Assembly (NCBI GenBank): GCA_910589395.1
Contig: CAJUTL010000027.1
Coordinates: 1 to 35,853, forward strand
Direction of reading: 5' to 3'
Origin: an uncultured Oscillospiraceae bacterium
Lineage (GTDB): Bacteria > Bacillota_A > Clostridia > Oscillospirales > Acutalibacteraceae
Length of the DNA: 35,853 bases
Under the pieces are notes generated by a model that made no database searches, had not been told where the DNA came from, and was given only the letters and a program-made list of their open reading frames with translations. The stretch's first letter is position 1. Every line of letters starts with the position of its first letter. Shown piece after piece: positions 26,110 to 33,143 of this stretch. The translations under genes and the position numbers were made by a program.

Positions 26110-26124
26110 AAAAACCGCCACTCC

Positions 26125-26494
26125 TTTCACAAAGCTTTGGGTTAGCCAGACGGCGCAAATTTGAACCCGCTGAAAACGGGCGATATATTGCCGCTTTTCA
26201 GTTTATCGTCCTAGGCAAAGGCGCAAATGTTCCGCAAGCGGAACATTTGCCTGCCGTCGTCCGGAGCTTGCGAAGCAAGCTTTTTGCGCTGAAAATCGAC
26301 AACATCTCACCAGTTTTCAGTTCGAAGAAGTTTTGCCGGAGTGGATTTTTGTCCGACCTAGGCAAAAGCGTTGCATTTCTAACAACGGGCGGGCGAAAAT
26401 ACGCCCGGCAAAACCGTGGTTCAAATTCGCGCCGTCTGGCTGCAGGAAAGCTCCCGCGCTTGTTATGACAATAGTATGCCCCCGCTTTGTGAAA
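26125..26494 (-). repeat. Nested inverted-repeat foldback element in the htrA leader
   Basis: An 11-bp outer inverted repeat (TTTCACAAAGC at 26125-26135, complement at 26484-26494) encloses a 23-bp inverted repeat with one mismatch (26144-26166 and 26419-26441, beginning AGCCAGACGGCGC). Inside are at least five further stems: CTGAAAA/TTTTCAG (26170-26176, 26195-26201), a perfect 13-bp hairpin (26223-26250), AGCTTGC/GCAAGCT (26265-26281), a second CTGAAAA/TTTTCAG (26289-26295, 26314-26320), TTTTGCC/GGCAAAA (26331-26337, 26361-26367) and CGGGCG/CGCCCG (26390-26407). CCTAGG occurs twice (26210, 26357). No protein is encoded. It may be a structured RNA, a foldback transposable element or an unusual leader. 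The outer repeat overlaps the htrA ribosome site. Confidence 0.75.
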
Positions 26495-26551
26495 AAGGTG
26501 TGACGGTTCCTGAATCCTTCTATGAAACTTTTTGGAAAGCCCTGTGGAAGC

Positions 26552-27148
26552 TTACCAGGCCAGCTTTCCCGCCATGCCGCTTCGCTTCAGCGCCGCCCGG
26601 ATCGCGGTATAAAGCGGCACGGAAACCACGACGGCAATGACGGCGTTGATACCGGAGGTGACCGCCTTTGTTCCCAGCGCCAGCATGGTGACCTGAAGCT
26701 CGTTTCCCAGCAGCGTGCTTTCCACAAAGGCCTTGCTCAAATAGCACACCATATACAACACACTGCCCGCAATGGAAGCCACCACATTCCAGGCGTGAAC
26801 GGATTTTCCTCTCTTCTCCGCCCAGGCGGAGATCACGCCGCACACAGCCGCCAGGGCAAATTTAAACACGAAGGTAAAGGGGGCGGACGCAATGTACTTT
26901 GGATTCATCACATCGAACAGAGCGGAGCCCGTGCCTGCGGCAAGCCCGCCGCCGATCGGGCCTAAGATCAGGCCAGAAAGCAGGCAGAAAATATTACCCA
27001 AATGGATACGACTGACATTTCCCACCACTGCCGGAATGGGAATATAGATCATACTGCCGATAAACGTAAGCGCCGCGAAAAGCGCTGTGAGAACGATCTT
27101 GAGAATGATCTTAAAGGCAGACTGCATTTCCTTTTGTCCTTTTTCCAT
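26552..27148 (-). CDS. ECF transporter S component family protein (substrate unknown)
   Basis: The 198-aa protein is almost wholly hydrophobic, with about five to six membrane helices, and has the layout of substrate-binding S subunits of ECF vitamin transporters. It starts MEKGQKEMQSAFKIILKIV and contains FIGSMIYIPIP, NVSRIHLGNIFCLLSGLILGP and a conserved small-residue stretch GGGLAAGTGSALFD. These fit the folate/queuosine-like ECF S group, but no specific vitamin can be assigned by eye and no riboswitch is visible. The ATG at 27148 has AAGGGG ten bases upstream; an in-frame TTG at 27157 is less well placed. It follows malic enzyme by about 25 bp. The EcfAAT module is not in the window, so a shared energising unit is implied. 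Confidence 0.8.
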   Translation of the reverse strand: MEKGQKEMQSAFKIILKIVLTALFAALTFIGSMIYIPIPAVVGNVSRIHLGNIFCLLSGLILGPIGGGLAAGTGSALFDVMNPKYIASAPFTFVFKFALAAVCGVISAWAEKRGKSVHAWNVVASIAGSVLYMVCYLSKAFVESTLLGNELQVTMLALGTKAVTSGINAVIAVVVSVPLYTAIRAALKRSGMAGKLAW

Positions 27149-27173
27149 GTCACTCAAACCCCTTATCGTAAAT

Positions 27174-28349
27174 TTAGTAAAGTCTCGCAGCGCCGGTTTT
27201 TCGGGCGGCCTCTGCCACAGCCCGGGCCACGGCCTCCGATACCTGCCGGTTCAGGGCGGAAGGGATAATATTGTCCTCCCGCAGCTCGTTTTCCGGGATC
27301 AGCCCCGCAATGGCATACGCGGCGGCCACCTTCATCTCGTCATTGATCTCTCTGGCCCGCACGTCCAGCGCCCCCCGGAAGATCCCCGGGAAGGCCAGCA
27401 CATTATTGATCTGGTTCGGGTAATCGGAGCGCCCGGTCCCCACCACCCTGGCCCCTGCCGCCAAGGCCTCCTCGGGGAAAATCTCCGGGGTGGGATTGGC
27501 ACAGGCAAACACAATGGCGTCCTTTGCCATGGTGCGCACCATCTCTCCGGTCAGACAGCCGGGAGCGGAAAAGCCCATAAACACGTCCGCTCCCCGGATC
27601 ACCTCGGCAAGGCTTCCCCGCTTTTTCTGGGGATTTGTCAAAGCGGCAAGCTCCGCCTGAGCCTCCGTCATGCCGGGCAGGCCTTCGGAAAGCGCGCCAA
27701 GCTTATCGCATACCACCACATTTTTCAGCCCCAGAGCCATCAGCAGCCGGGTACAGGCCGTGCCTGCCGCTCCCGCGCCGTTGACCACGGCGGAAACGGA
27801 ATCCAGCCGCTTTCCCGTCACCTTCAGGGCGTTCAGCATAGAGGCCACAGTGACCACGGCGGTGCCGTGCTGGTCATCGTGAAATACCGGAATATCCAGC
27901 CGCTCCTTGAGCCTTCTTTCCACCTCAAAGCACCGGGGAGCCGCGATATCCTCCAAATTGATGCCGCCAAAGGAGCCGGCGATCAGCTCCACCGTGCGGA
28001 CGATCTCCTCCACGTCCTTGCTTCTGACACAGATGGGAAAGGCGTCTACCCCGGCAAAAGCCTGGAACAGCGCGCATTTTCCCTCCATGACCGGCATACC
28101 CGCCTCCGGGCCGATATCCCCCAGCCCCAGCACGGCGGTGCCGTCTGTCACCACGGCCACCAGGTTTCCCCGGCGGGTGTATTCATAGGACTTTTCCACG
28201 TCCTTGGCGATCTCCAAACAGGGGGCCGCCACCCCTGGCGTGTAGGCCACGGACAGCTCATCTTTATTCGTCAAAGGACACGGGGTTTCCACCCGTATTT
28301 TTCCTTTCCATTCCCGGTGCATTTTCAAAGCCTGCGCTGCGTAATCCAA
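27174..28349 (-). CDS. NAD(P)-dependent malic enzyme
   Basis: This enzyme of about 391 aa decarboxylates malate to pyruvate. The short bacterial form is complete: MHREWKGKIRVETPCPL, LSVAYTPGVAAPCLEI, AVVTDGTAVLGLGDIG, the metal site IPVFHDDQHGTA, the Rossmann motif VVNGAGAAGTACTRLL and FACANPTPEIFPEEA. The start is uncertain. An ORF can open at TTG 28385, but no ribosome site precedes it and it would lie only about 14 bases from the predicted transcript start. TTG 28349 follows AAGGGAAGAAGTGG and matches the N-terminus of homologues. It is the first gene of a run with the ECF S component and has a clear promoter. Confidence 0.93.
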   Translation of the reverse strand: MDYAAQALKMHREWKGKIRVETPCPLTNKDELSVAYTPGVAAPCLEIAKDVEKSYEYTRRGNLVAVVTDGTAVLGLGDIGPEAGMPVMEGKCALFQAFAGVDAFPICVRSKDVEEIVRTVELIAGSFGGINLEDIAAPRCFEVERRLKERLDIPVFHDDQHGTAVVTVASMLNALKVTGKRLDSVSAVVNGAGAAGTACTRLLMALGLKNVVVCDKLGALSEGLPGMTEAQAELAALTNPQKKRGSLAEVIRGADVFMGFSAPGCLTGEMVRTMAKDAIVFACANPTPEIFPEEALAAGARVVGTGRSDYPNQINNVLAFPGIFRGALDVRAREINDEMKVAAAYAIAGLIPENELREDNIIPSALNRQVSEAVARAVAEAARKTGAARLY

Positions 28350-28405
28350 AAAACCACTTCTTCCCTTATTTTCCGGAAAAATCAAACATCTAATAACTAA
28401 CGACT

Positions 28406-28434
28406 ATTATATCAGCAGGCTCCGGAAAAATCAA
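28406..28434 (-). promoter_or_regulatory. Promoter of the malic enzyme gene
   Basis: TTGATT (28434-28429) and TATAAT (28411-28406) on the minus strand are separated by 17 bp. The start site would fall near 28399, inside a CTAATAACTAACGAC tract. Confidence 0.75.
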
Positions 28435-28444
28435 TATTCCCGCC

Positions 28445-28473
28445 TTGCTTTTCCCTTTTTCCCGTTCTATAAT
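28445..28473 (+). promoter_or_regulatory. Promoter of the HAD phosphatase gene
   Basis: TTGCTT (28445-28450) and TATAAT (28468-28473) are 17 bp apart, back to back with the malic enzyme promoter. It supports the downstream start at 28547 for the HAD gene. Confidence 0.7.
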
Positions 28474-28546
28474 ACAGTTGACCGGAGCGGTGGTTTTTCC
28501 GCTTCTGCCTTACTATTTCCAAAAATATTACAGAAAGCTGAAAAAC

Positions 28547-29215
28547 ATGAAAAACACAAATTATCAAGCTTGTATTTTTGATCTGGACGGCACCCTGGCA
28601 AATACCCTGGAATCTATTGCCTATTTCGGAAACAGCACCCTCGAAGCCTTTGGCTTTCCGCCGATTCCGGCAGAGGAATACCGGTATCTGGTGGGAAACG
28701 GCGCGGATGTTTTGATGAAGCGCATGCTGTTTGCGGTAGGCGCTTCCCTTTCCAAAGAGGAATTTCGAAAATTCCGTGAGGAATATGACCGGCGGTATGA
28801 AAGCGAGCCCATGAGGCTTGTTACGGCATATCCGGGCCTCTGGGAGCTGCTCGGCGGCTGGAAGGCCCGGGGGCTCCGGCTGGGCGTGCTTTCCAACAAG
28901 CCGGATAACATGACCCGCGCCATCGTCCGGGAATTATACGGCGACCTCTTCGATCTGGTGCAGGGCCAAAAGGCAGGCGTGCCGAAAAAGCCTGACCCCG
29001 CGGCGGTGCTGGAAATGGCACAGCGGTTTTCCCTGCCCCCCGAGCAGATTTTGTACATCGGAGACAGCGGCGTGGATATGGAAACCGGAAGAAACGCCGG
29101 CATGGACCCCTGCGGCGTGCTTTGGGGCTTCCGGGACAGGGAAGAGCTGCTGACCTACGGCGCAAAGTATCTGGTTTCTTCTGCCCATGAGCTGGAAGAG
29201 CTGGTATCCGGGTAA
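28547..29215 (+). CDS. HAD-superfamily phosphatase, phosphoglycolate phosphatase-like
   Basis: The 222-aa protein is a haloacid dehalogenase-type hydrolase of the Gph/PGMB group. Motif I is CIFDLDGTLANT (nucleophile Asp12, Asp14). A helical cap follows, then motif II LGVLSNKPDNMT, motif III Lys in GVPKKPDPAAV and motif IV YIGDSGVDMETGRNAG. The likely role is dephosphorylating a small phosphorylated metabolite such as phosphoglycolate; specificity cannot be read from the sequence. A longer frame from 28445 would begin inside the promoter, so the ATG at 28547 is preferred even though its ribosome site is weak. The toxin-antitoxin pair follows after about 75 bp under its own promoter. Confidence 0.9.
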   Translation: MKNTNYQACIFDLDGTLANTLESIAYFGNSTLEAFGFPPIPAEEYRYLVGNGADVLMKRMLFAVGASLSKEEFRKFREEYDRRYESEPMRLVTAYPGLWELLGGWKARGLRLGVLSNKPDNMTRAIVRELYGDLFDLVQGQKAGVPKKPDPAAVLEMAQRFSLPPEQILYIGDSGVDMETGRNAGMDPCGVLWGFRDREELLTYGAKYLVSSAHELEELVSG

Positions 29216-29232
29216 AAGGAATCGGCTCTCCC

Positions 29233-29268
29233 TTGACACGATATCAACATTTTGATATAATATTGATA
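29233..29268 (+). promoter_or_regulatory. Toxin-antitoxin promoter with embedded operator
   Basis: TTGACA (29233-29238) and TATAAT (29256-29261) with a 17-bp spacer form a consensus promoter. Between and over them lies a perfect palindrome, ATATCAA-CATT-TTGATAT (29241-29258). A third half-site, TTGATA, follows at 29263-29268. This arrangement suits autorepression by the antitoxin or toxin-antitoxin complex, as in Phd/YefM systems. Confidence 0.8.
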
Positions 29269-29292
29269 CTAAGAAGAAAAGGAGATCCCGCC

Positions 29293-29565
29293 ATGCCTGC
29301 TATTCGACCAAGCTCCGATCTGCGAAACAGCTATAACGAAATTTCCGCCTTCTGCCACCAGCACAATGAGCCTGTCTACATCACAAAAAACGGTACCGGT
29401 GATTTGGCTGTTTTGAGCATTGAAGCCTATGAACGTCTTGTTGGAAAATTTGAGCTTCACGCACTTATGGAAAAGGGACTTGCCGATCTCAAGGAAGGAA
29501 AAACCATATCAGCGTCAGAAGCTGTTTCCTCTATCAGGGAGGAGCTTTCCCATGAGGCGCTATGA
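29293..29565 (+). CDS. Phd/YefM family antitoxin
   Basis: The 90-aa protein resembles the Phd/YefM antitoxin fold: an N-terminal DNA-binding part (MPAIRPSSDLRNSYNEISAF), a central strand motif PVYITKNGTGDLAVLSIEAYERL and a helical, charged C-terminus (LADLKEGKTISASEAVSSIREEL) that would wrap the toxin. The ATG at 29293 is chosen because AAGGAG lies eight bases upstream; the longer frame from 29233 starts inside the promoter. The antitoxin gene comes first and overlaps the toxin gene by 14 bases, the usual order for this family. Confidence 0.9.
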   Translation: MPAIRPSSDLRNSYNEISAFCHQHNEPVYITKNGTGDLAVLSIEAYERLVGKFELHALMEKGLADLKEGKTISASEAVSSIREELSHEAL

Positions 29566-29872
29566 AATTATTCTGGCGCAAGAAGCAGAAAAGGATCTTC
29601 GCGGCGCTGTCAATTATATTGCCAAAAACCTGTGTGAACCGGCTGCGGCGGAAAACTTGCTGAACTGCTTTGAGGAAACCGTTCTATCCTTAGAAACTAT
29701 GCCCCAACAGTTTCCTGTCATTCCCGAAATTTCTCTTCCTTCTTATGGGATCCGGATGATACCGGTCAAAAATTATTTGGCTTTTTATACCGTAAACGAA
29801 GATGCAAAAGCAGTTTACCTGATTCGATTTCTATACGGAAAAAGAAATTGGATCGAATTACTAAAAGAATAA
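29552..29872 (+). CDS. RelE/ParE family toxin
   Basis: The 106-aa protein has the RelE/ParE layout: MRRYEIILAQEAEKDLRGAVNYI at the N-terminus, a helical hairpin, then strands with FPVIPEISLPSYGIRMIPVKNYLAFYTVN and a C-terminal VYLIRFLYGKRNW. RelE members cut mRNA at the ribosome and ParE members poison gyrase. The IRMIPVKNYLAFYTV and VYLIRFLYGKRNW strands fit the RelE/StbE-type branch, but the target cannot be settled by eye. The ATG at 29552 follows GGGAGGAG and overlaps the antitoxin end. The frame is intact and ends at a strong terminator. Confidence 0.88.
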   Translation: MRRYEIILAQEAEKDLRGAVNYIAKNLCEPAAAENLLNCFEETVLSLETMPQQFPVIPEISLPSYGIRMIPVKNYLAFYTVNEDAKAVYLIRFLYGKRNWIELLKE

Positions 29873-29890
29873 ATTTTTCAAAAAAGAAAG

Positions 29891-29927
29891 TCCCTTGTAT
29901 CCTAAAGACAAAGATACAAGGGATTTT
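29891..29927 (+). terminator. Bidirectional terminator after the toxin gene
   Basis: TCCCTTGTATC and GATACAAGGGA form a perfect 11-bp stem with a ten-base loop, followed by TTTTT. The A-rich left flank gives a U-run on the minus strand, so it can also end the anti-sigma gene that stops at 29940. Confidence 0.88.
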
Positions 29928-29939
29928 TCTTCTATAAAA

Positions 29940-31496
29940 TCAGTCCTTTTCCTGCGTCAGGACGATCGTCTCTTCCATGAGCCGCTCTTCGGAGCGGGCG
30001 TCGAAAAGCTTGACAGTTACTGGCTTTGCGGGATCCAGCGCCTCCATGCCGACAATGCCGAATACATAGCGGTTCGTTTCGGTTTTCACCGTGTCTCCCG
30101 CCGCATTTACATATTGGTGTTCGTCGTAAAACCTTTTGTCCTGCTTCTCTACCCGGCTGCCCAGCAGGCTTCCCTCCTGCCAAATCTCCAGCCGCGCTGT
30201 TTTGGGATGCGCATCCTTTGTCTCCACAAAAAGCAGCAGATAGTTTCCGTCTCCCTTATGGCTGGCAAGGGAAATTTTATAGTCGCCGGGGAAGCTACGG
30301 ATTTCCTCCTCCCCGCAGCAGTATGCCGCCGGGGTAAAGCGCTTGATGTCCTTTTCTGTGCCAAGCTCCGCCGTGCCGGCCTCAAAATCCAGCAGGAATA
30401 CCGCTACATATTCATCGGTGTTGTTTTTATCAAACACGGAATAGACTATTTTTCTGGTCTCTGCTTCCCGCAGGCCGCCGAATACACTGGTCAGACGGGT
30501 CCAGCCCTCCTCTGTGGTCTGGGGCCAGGCGTTGCCCAGCGCGCCTACCGCACAGCCATCCTCAAAAATTGGGCCATTGGCGGGGTTCACATATTCCGGA
30601 GGGATCTCCAGCGTATAGACCGTCCCGGCAGGAGAGGCCGCGGCAGAAACGAGCCTTATGCCGTTTTTCTCCGCGCCGCCCTCGATCCGCTTCACCCGCG
30701 CTGTGTTTTTCTTCGCCGTAAAGCTCAGAGTAAAGGGAGAGGAATTCCGCTCCAGCTCAAAGGCGTTCTGAAACGCGTAGATCCCACTGTATTGCAGGGT
30801 CACGTCAAGCCGCTCCAAATCGCGGTATTGCTCCGGCACGTGGAAGGCGACCTGGGAAAGATACTCTCCGCTGCCACTGGGCTGCCAGGTTTGATCTCCC
30901 ATCAGAATAAAGTCCCGCGCCCCCCGGATATCTCCCGCTTCCTCATCGTATTCCAGCTGGCTGACGCCATCAAGCAAAACATCATATCCGGGGGAGCGTC
31001 TGCTGAAAAGCCGGTCGTCTCGGGTGTTGATCTCCATGGAGAGCCCGGCGTACAAGAACTCCCCGTCAAAATACGTTTCCCGCACGGTGACCTTCATGGG
31101 CCTTTCCAACAAGCCGTTTGCGGGCACCTGCGCTTCCACTCCTTCCATGGACTCGGCATATTGTTCCACGCGCAGCTGGGTTTCCGTCAGGTTGACCCAG
31201 CCCTGGGATTGGTTCAACTGCTGGAAAACCCCCCCGATCAGCGGCAGGGTCTCCGCCAGGGCCGGGTTCAGCCCATTGAGGCCAAACAGCAGCAGGAAAG
31301 CGGCGGCAAGGCCGGAAACCGCCCCCGCGGCGGCCTTCAGGGGCCGAACAGGTCGGGGACGCTTCTTCGGCAGCTGCTCCGGCAGCTCCCCGTAGACCTG
31401 CCGAAGCCTTTCGTTGATGATCTCCGGCACGGCAGGCAGCTCCAAGCTTTTCCGGATAGCGCTTTCTTCCCAGCTTCTATTTTTCACACGCTTCAC
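29940..31496 (-). CDS. DUF4179 domain protein, probable membrane anti-sigma factor
   Basis: The protein of about 518 aa has a short cytoplasmic N-terminus with a helical segment (SWEESAIRKSLELPAVPEII), one membrane helix (AGAVSGLAAAFLLLFGLNGL) and a large extracytoplasmic part of beta-rich sequence matching the DUF4179 architecture. It follows an ECF sigma factor gene and overlaps it, the standard place for an anti-sigma factor. No zinc-binding ZAS motif (HxxxCxxC) is visible, so sigma binding must use another surface. The frame opens at ATG 31520, but GTG 31496 has a better ribosome site (GAGAGG) and a shorter overlap; the start is uncertain. The inducing signal is unknown. Confidence 0.85.
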   Translation of the reverse strand: MKRVKNRSWEESAIRKSLELPAVPEIINERLRQVYGELPEQLPKKRPRPVRPLKAAAGAVSGLAAAFLLLFGLNGLNPALAETLPLIGGVFQQLNQSQGWVNLTETQLRVEQYAESMEGVEAQVPANGLLERPMKVTVRETYFDGEFLYAGLSMEINTRDDRLFSRRSPGYDVLLDGVSQLEYDEEAGDIRGARDFILMGDQTWQPSGSGEYLSQVAFHVPEQYRDLERLDVTLQYSGIYAFQNAFELERNSSPFTLSFTAKKNTARVKRIEGGAEKNGIRLVSAAASPAGTVYTLEIPPEYVNPANGPIFEDGCAVGALGNAWPQTTEEGWTRLTSVFGGLREAETRKIVYSVFDKNNTDEYVAVFLLDFEAGTAELGTEKDIKRFTPAAYCCGEEEIRSFPGDYKISLASHKGDGNYLLLFVETKDAHPKTARLEIWQEGSLLGSRVEKQDKRFYDEHQYVNAAGDTVKTETNRYVFGIVGMEALDPAKPVTVKLFDARSEERLMEETIVLTQEKD

Positions 31497-32025
31497 AACA
31501 ACGCGCCTCTCTTTCCTCATATAATTCTCGAAACCGTTTTCTGCTTCGGCTCAGCCGGGTTTTTACCGCGTCCTCCCGGATATGCAGCATTTCGGCGATC
31601 TCCCGCACCGACAGGTCCTCCAGGTAAAACAGCGTCAGAATCAATTTGTCATTTTCCCGAAGCTCCTGAAGAACGCATTGGATATCGATCACGTTGTCGC
31701 GCTCCTCCCCGCAATCGATCTCCCCAAGGCCTTCCGGCACAGCGTCCAGCGAGATGGCTTTTTGCCGTTGGCGCAGAAGGTGGTAGCATTGATAGATCAA
31801 AATTCGGGTGAGCCAGGTCTTGAAATATTTCGGCTGCCGCAGGCCGCAAAGCTTTGTAAAGGCGATCAGCACCGTTTCCGAAATGGCGTCCGCCGCGTCC
31901 TCCTCGCTGTGCAGGATCGCCAGGGCGGTGCGGCTCATGGAAAGCTTGCACTGCTCGATCAACTCCACAAACGCGTCCTTCTCTCCGTTCTGCGCCCGGC
32001 GCGCCAATTTTTCCAGTTTGTCCAA
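31477..32025 (-). CDS. ECF-type RNA polymerase sigma factor
   Basis: The 182-aa protein has region 2 (SRTALAILHSEEDAADAISETVLIAF and PKYFKTWLTRILIYQCYHLLR) and region 4 (LILTLFYLEDLSVREIAEMLHIREDAVKTRLSRSRKRFREL) of sigma-70 family ECF factors, close to the SigV-like group of Firmicutes. The C-terminus is Cys-rich (ARCCEACEK). The start is TTG at 32025, with GGGAAG upstream; the nearby ATG at 32035 is out of frame. It overlaps the DUF4179 gene downstream, so the pair should form a sigma/anti-sigma switch. A candidate autoregulatory promoter is annotated upstream. Confidence 0.92.
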   Translation of the reverse strand: MDKLEKLARRAQNGEKDAFVELIEQCKLSMSRTALAILHSEEDAADAISETVLIAFTKLCGLRQPKYFKTWLTRILIYQCYHLLRQRQKAISLDAVPEGLGEIDCGEERDNVIDIQCVLQELRENDKLILTLFYLEDLSVREIAEMLHIREDAVKTRLSRSRKRFRELYEEREARCCEACEK

Positions 32026-32079
32026 GGGTTTTCATCTTCCCGCTTTTCGTTTTTCACTTCATAAAAGCTTTTACGATCA

Positions 32080-32110
32080 TTAGAGACACAGTTTTTCCAA
32101 AAGGTTACAG
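32080..32110 (-). promoter_or_regulatory. Probable autoregulated ECF promoter of the sigma factor operon
   Basis: On the minus strand TGTAACCTTTT (from 32109) is followed about 15 bp later by GTCTCTAA (32087-32080). This resembles TGAAAC/TGTAAC -35 and GTCTAA -10 elements of SigV-like ECF promoters. It lies just before the sigma gene, as expected for positive autoregulation. Confidence 0.55.
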
Positions 32111-32118
32111 CGGCCATA

Positions 32119-32177
32119 AAAAAATTCCCGGAAAAAAGGACGTTTTTCTTAAACGCCCCCTAATCCAGGAATTTTTT
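32119..32177 (-). terminator. Terminator after the GH25 pair
   Basis: On the minus strand GGGCGTTT-AAGAA-AAACGTCC is followed by TTTTTT (32132-32137), a good intrinsic terminator. An outer pairing of AAAAAATTCC (32119-32128) with GGAATTTTTT (32168-32177) encloses it. It sits about 12 bases past the GH25 stop. Confidence 0.8.
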
Positions 32178-32188
32178 GTTATGAGAAA

Positions 32189-33097
32189 TCACGAAAATGG
32201 TCGAAAGCAGATATTCACATCTACGCCGCCCTCGATACCGGGAACCTGCCCCTCATCGGTGTACTGCCAAATGCGAAAATCGTAGTACAGGCTGGGAAGC
32301 TCCGCGTATTCGGCGTACCACATGTCGTATTCCTTCCACTGCTCCAAATCGAAGAACTCATAGGCCTGGTGCTTGTTAAAATAGACGCAGGGCGTATATC
32401 CCGCCTCCTTGATCTGCTGGCAAAAGGCCGTGCCCAGCTTCGTTACCTGCTCGCCGGTCATGCCATAGGCCCGCAGATCCTCCGCGGGAAGCTTTTCCGT
32501 GGGAGTGGGAGGCTCCCAGTCAAACACCACCGGGTAAGCCAGCTTCCGGCCGTTCAGCGTTTGGGCTACAAAATCCGCTTCCGCCCGAGCCTCCGCCTCT
32601 GTGATCGCCTGGGAAAAGAAATAGACGCCCACAGAAAGCCCCGCATCAGAAGCGCCGGTAAAATTCTGTTCAAAGGTTTCGTCCACATTGAGCAGCCCCT
32701 GGGTGGTTCCCCGATAGCCCAGGCGCAGAATGGCAAAATCGATCCCGGCGTTTTTCACGGCGTTCCAATCGATATTACCCTGATATTCCGACACGTCCAC
32801 TCCCAACCGGGCCTGGGGATCGTCATAGCGGAGCAGGCCGTCCTTGCCGGAAAATTTCTTGGTATCATACTGATTGACCGGCAAATCAAACTTGGGGATC
32901 AGCCTTTCGCCGTTGTAGATGTCGCTGACCAGAAGCTCGTCCTCCGGTACCGCCACGCCGCTGAAGGTCTCCCTGCTATCGGAAGGGCCGCCGCTTTCCA
33001 AGGCGATAGCCACGGCGGCTATGATAACGATCAGGGCTGCCAGCCCGCCAAACACAGCGAGAAACAGCTTCTTTTTCTGTGCGGGCTCCAGCTGCAT
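32189..33097 (-). CDS. Membrane-anchored GH25 lysozyme-like muramidase
   Basis: The 302-aa protein has a short cytoplasmic tail, a membrane helix (11-32), a linker and a C-terminal GH25 domain (about 95-302), which cleaves MurNAc-GlcNAc bonds in peptidoglycan. The expected acidic residues are present: Asp101 in LGVDVSEYQGNIDW, Asp193 and Glu195 in VFDWEPP, and Asp293 in GGVDVNICF. ILRLGYRG, GVYFFSQAITEAEA and MWYAEYAE complete the family pattern. It should act on the outer face of the membrane in cell-wall turnover, growth or sporulation. It is the second gene of a pair, 46 bp downstream of a degenerate GH25 paralogue, and ends at a terminator. Confidence 0.92.
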   Translation of the reverse strand: MQLEPAQKKKLFLAVFGGLAALIVIIAAVAIALESGGPSDSRETFSGVAVPEDELLVSDIYNGERLIPKFDLPVNQYDTKKFSGKDGLLRYDDPQARLGVDVSEYQGNIDWNAVKNAGIDFAILRLGYRGTTQGLLNVDETFEQNFTGASDAGLSVGVYFFSQAITEAEARAEADFVAQTLNGRKLAYPVVFDWEPPTPTEKLPAEDLRAYGMTGEQVTKLGTAFCQQIKEAGYTPCVYFNKHQAYEFFDLEQWKEYDMWYAEYAELPSLYYDFRIWQYTDEGQVPGIEGGVDVNICFRPFS

Positions 33098-33143
33098 ACC
33101 GCCACTTCCTTTCTTCCGGGATTTCTAGATCAGGCCTCAACAC

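Noticed and set aside
26247..26468. Small plus-strand open frame inside the inverted-repeat element
   Set aside because: It crosses several perfect stems and the terminal repeat, has no ribosome site, and its sequence is dictated by the palindromes.
26110..26540. CRISPR array or riboswitch of a known class before htrA
   Set aside because: The repeats are inverted and unequally spaced rather than direct with spacers, and no known riboswitch core was recognised.
29895..31811. Long plus-strand open frame opposite the anti-sigma and sigma genes
   Set aside because: It starts inside the bidirectional terminator, has no ribosome site, and is antisense to two genes with clear family matches; it reflects the GC-rich third-position pattern of the true strand.
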